Shown one piece after another: positions 56,221 through 56,291 of a stretch of 56,291 bases of DNA (the first letter of the stretch is position 1; every line of letters starts with the position of its first letter). The stretch is from an uncultured Paracoccaceae bacterium (GTDB lineage Bacteria; Pseudomonadota; Alphaproteobacteria; Rhodobacterales; Rhodobacteraceae): assembly GCA_913062865.1 (NCBI GenBank), contig CAJXWO010000013.1, forward strand, positions 1 to 56,291. The letters run 5' to 3'. The notes under the pieces are model-generated. The model searched no databases, was not told the DNA's origin, and saw nothing but the letters and a program-made list of their open reading frames with translations. The position numbers and the translations under genes were made by a program.

Positions 56221-56291
56221 GGAATCGCACTTGAGCTTTGACAGTTGTGCAGAACTGGATTCTTGAGGTTTCATCATCAGATGGAGCTTCG
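56221..56291. other. Low-GC window edge, possible mobile-element end
   Basis: GC is about 46% here against clearly higher values in the genes. On the minus strand two frames are open to the edge without assignable identity. A composition shift upstream of the operon promoter suggests an IS terminus or another transferred segment, but no motif proves it. Confidence 0.3.

Overview
The window is GC-rich, densely packed bacterial chromosome. Gene content and order point to an alphaproteobacterium of the order Rhodobacterales (Roseobacter-like). The signs are a nuo operon interspersed with DUF5333/DUF5337 and carboxymuconolactone-decarboxylase genes and followed by birA, coaX and rnj; a tatABC cluster followed by a DUF815 ATPase; a surE-pcm-nlpD cluster; and cvpA-purF. 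This assignment is inference from gene families, not a database match. No rRNA, tRNA or CRISPR array was seen. Both window edges look like foreign or mobile sequence: the left edge carries the first codons of an IS3-type OrfA, and the right edge drops to about 46% GC.

Plus-strand first half (0.1-18 kb): a 5'-truncated PAPS-reductase-like gene, pyrC and pyrE (pyrimidine synthesis), dnaB, alr, an MlaE/MlaF lipid-transport pair followed by small membrane proteins including a PqiA-domain protein, a coiled-coil membrane protein, radA, cvpA, purF, an SDR gene, and surE-pcm-nlpD (stationary phase and cell envelope), then a DUF4336 protein and a membrane-anchored NYN ribonuclease.

Middle (19-33 kb): on the minus strand are a ferredoxin, the DUF815 ATPase and tatABC. 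A divergent YafY/WYL-type regulator lies next to tatA, with four TTGTCAG repeats between them. Then come an orphan ABC ATPase, an atypical SDR, a Hint-domain protein, a SnoaL-like protein, prfC, two tandem glycosyltransferase-like genes and a DEAD-box RNA helicase.

Minus-strand second half (33-56 kb): one long operon read leftwards from about 56.16 kb. It encodes all 14 subunits of respiratory complex I (nuoA-N), then birA, coaX and rnj. Ten extra genes sit between the nuo genes: a sulfotransferase, three small lipoproteins, DUF5333, DUF5337, a CMD protein, a 65-aa protein, an unlisted 47-aa membrane protein with a TTG start, and a two-TM protein with 11-residue repeats and a helix-hairpin-helix domain. 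That last domain is 75% identical to the C-terminal extension of NuoE next door.

Intergenic space is short but rich in small palindromes and repeat families. Several genes (prfC, the NYN gene, alr) have promoter-like elements that place the transcription start at or very near the ATG, as expected for leaderless mRNAs. The most unusual parts are the accessory genes inside the nuo operon with the duplicated HhH domain, and the ordered TTGTCAG operator.
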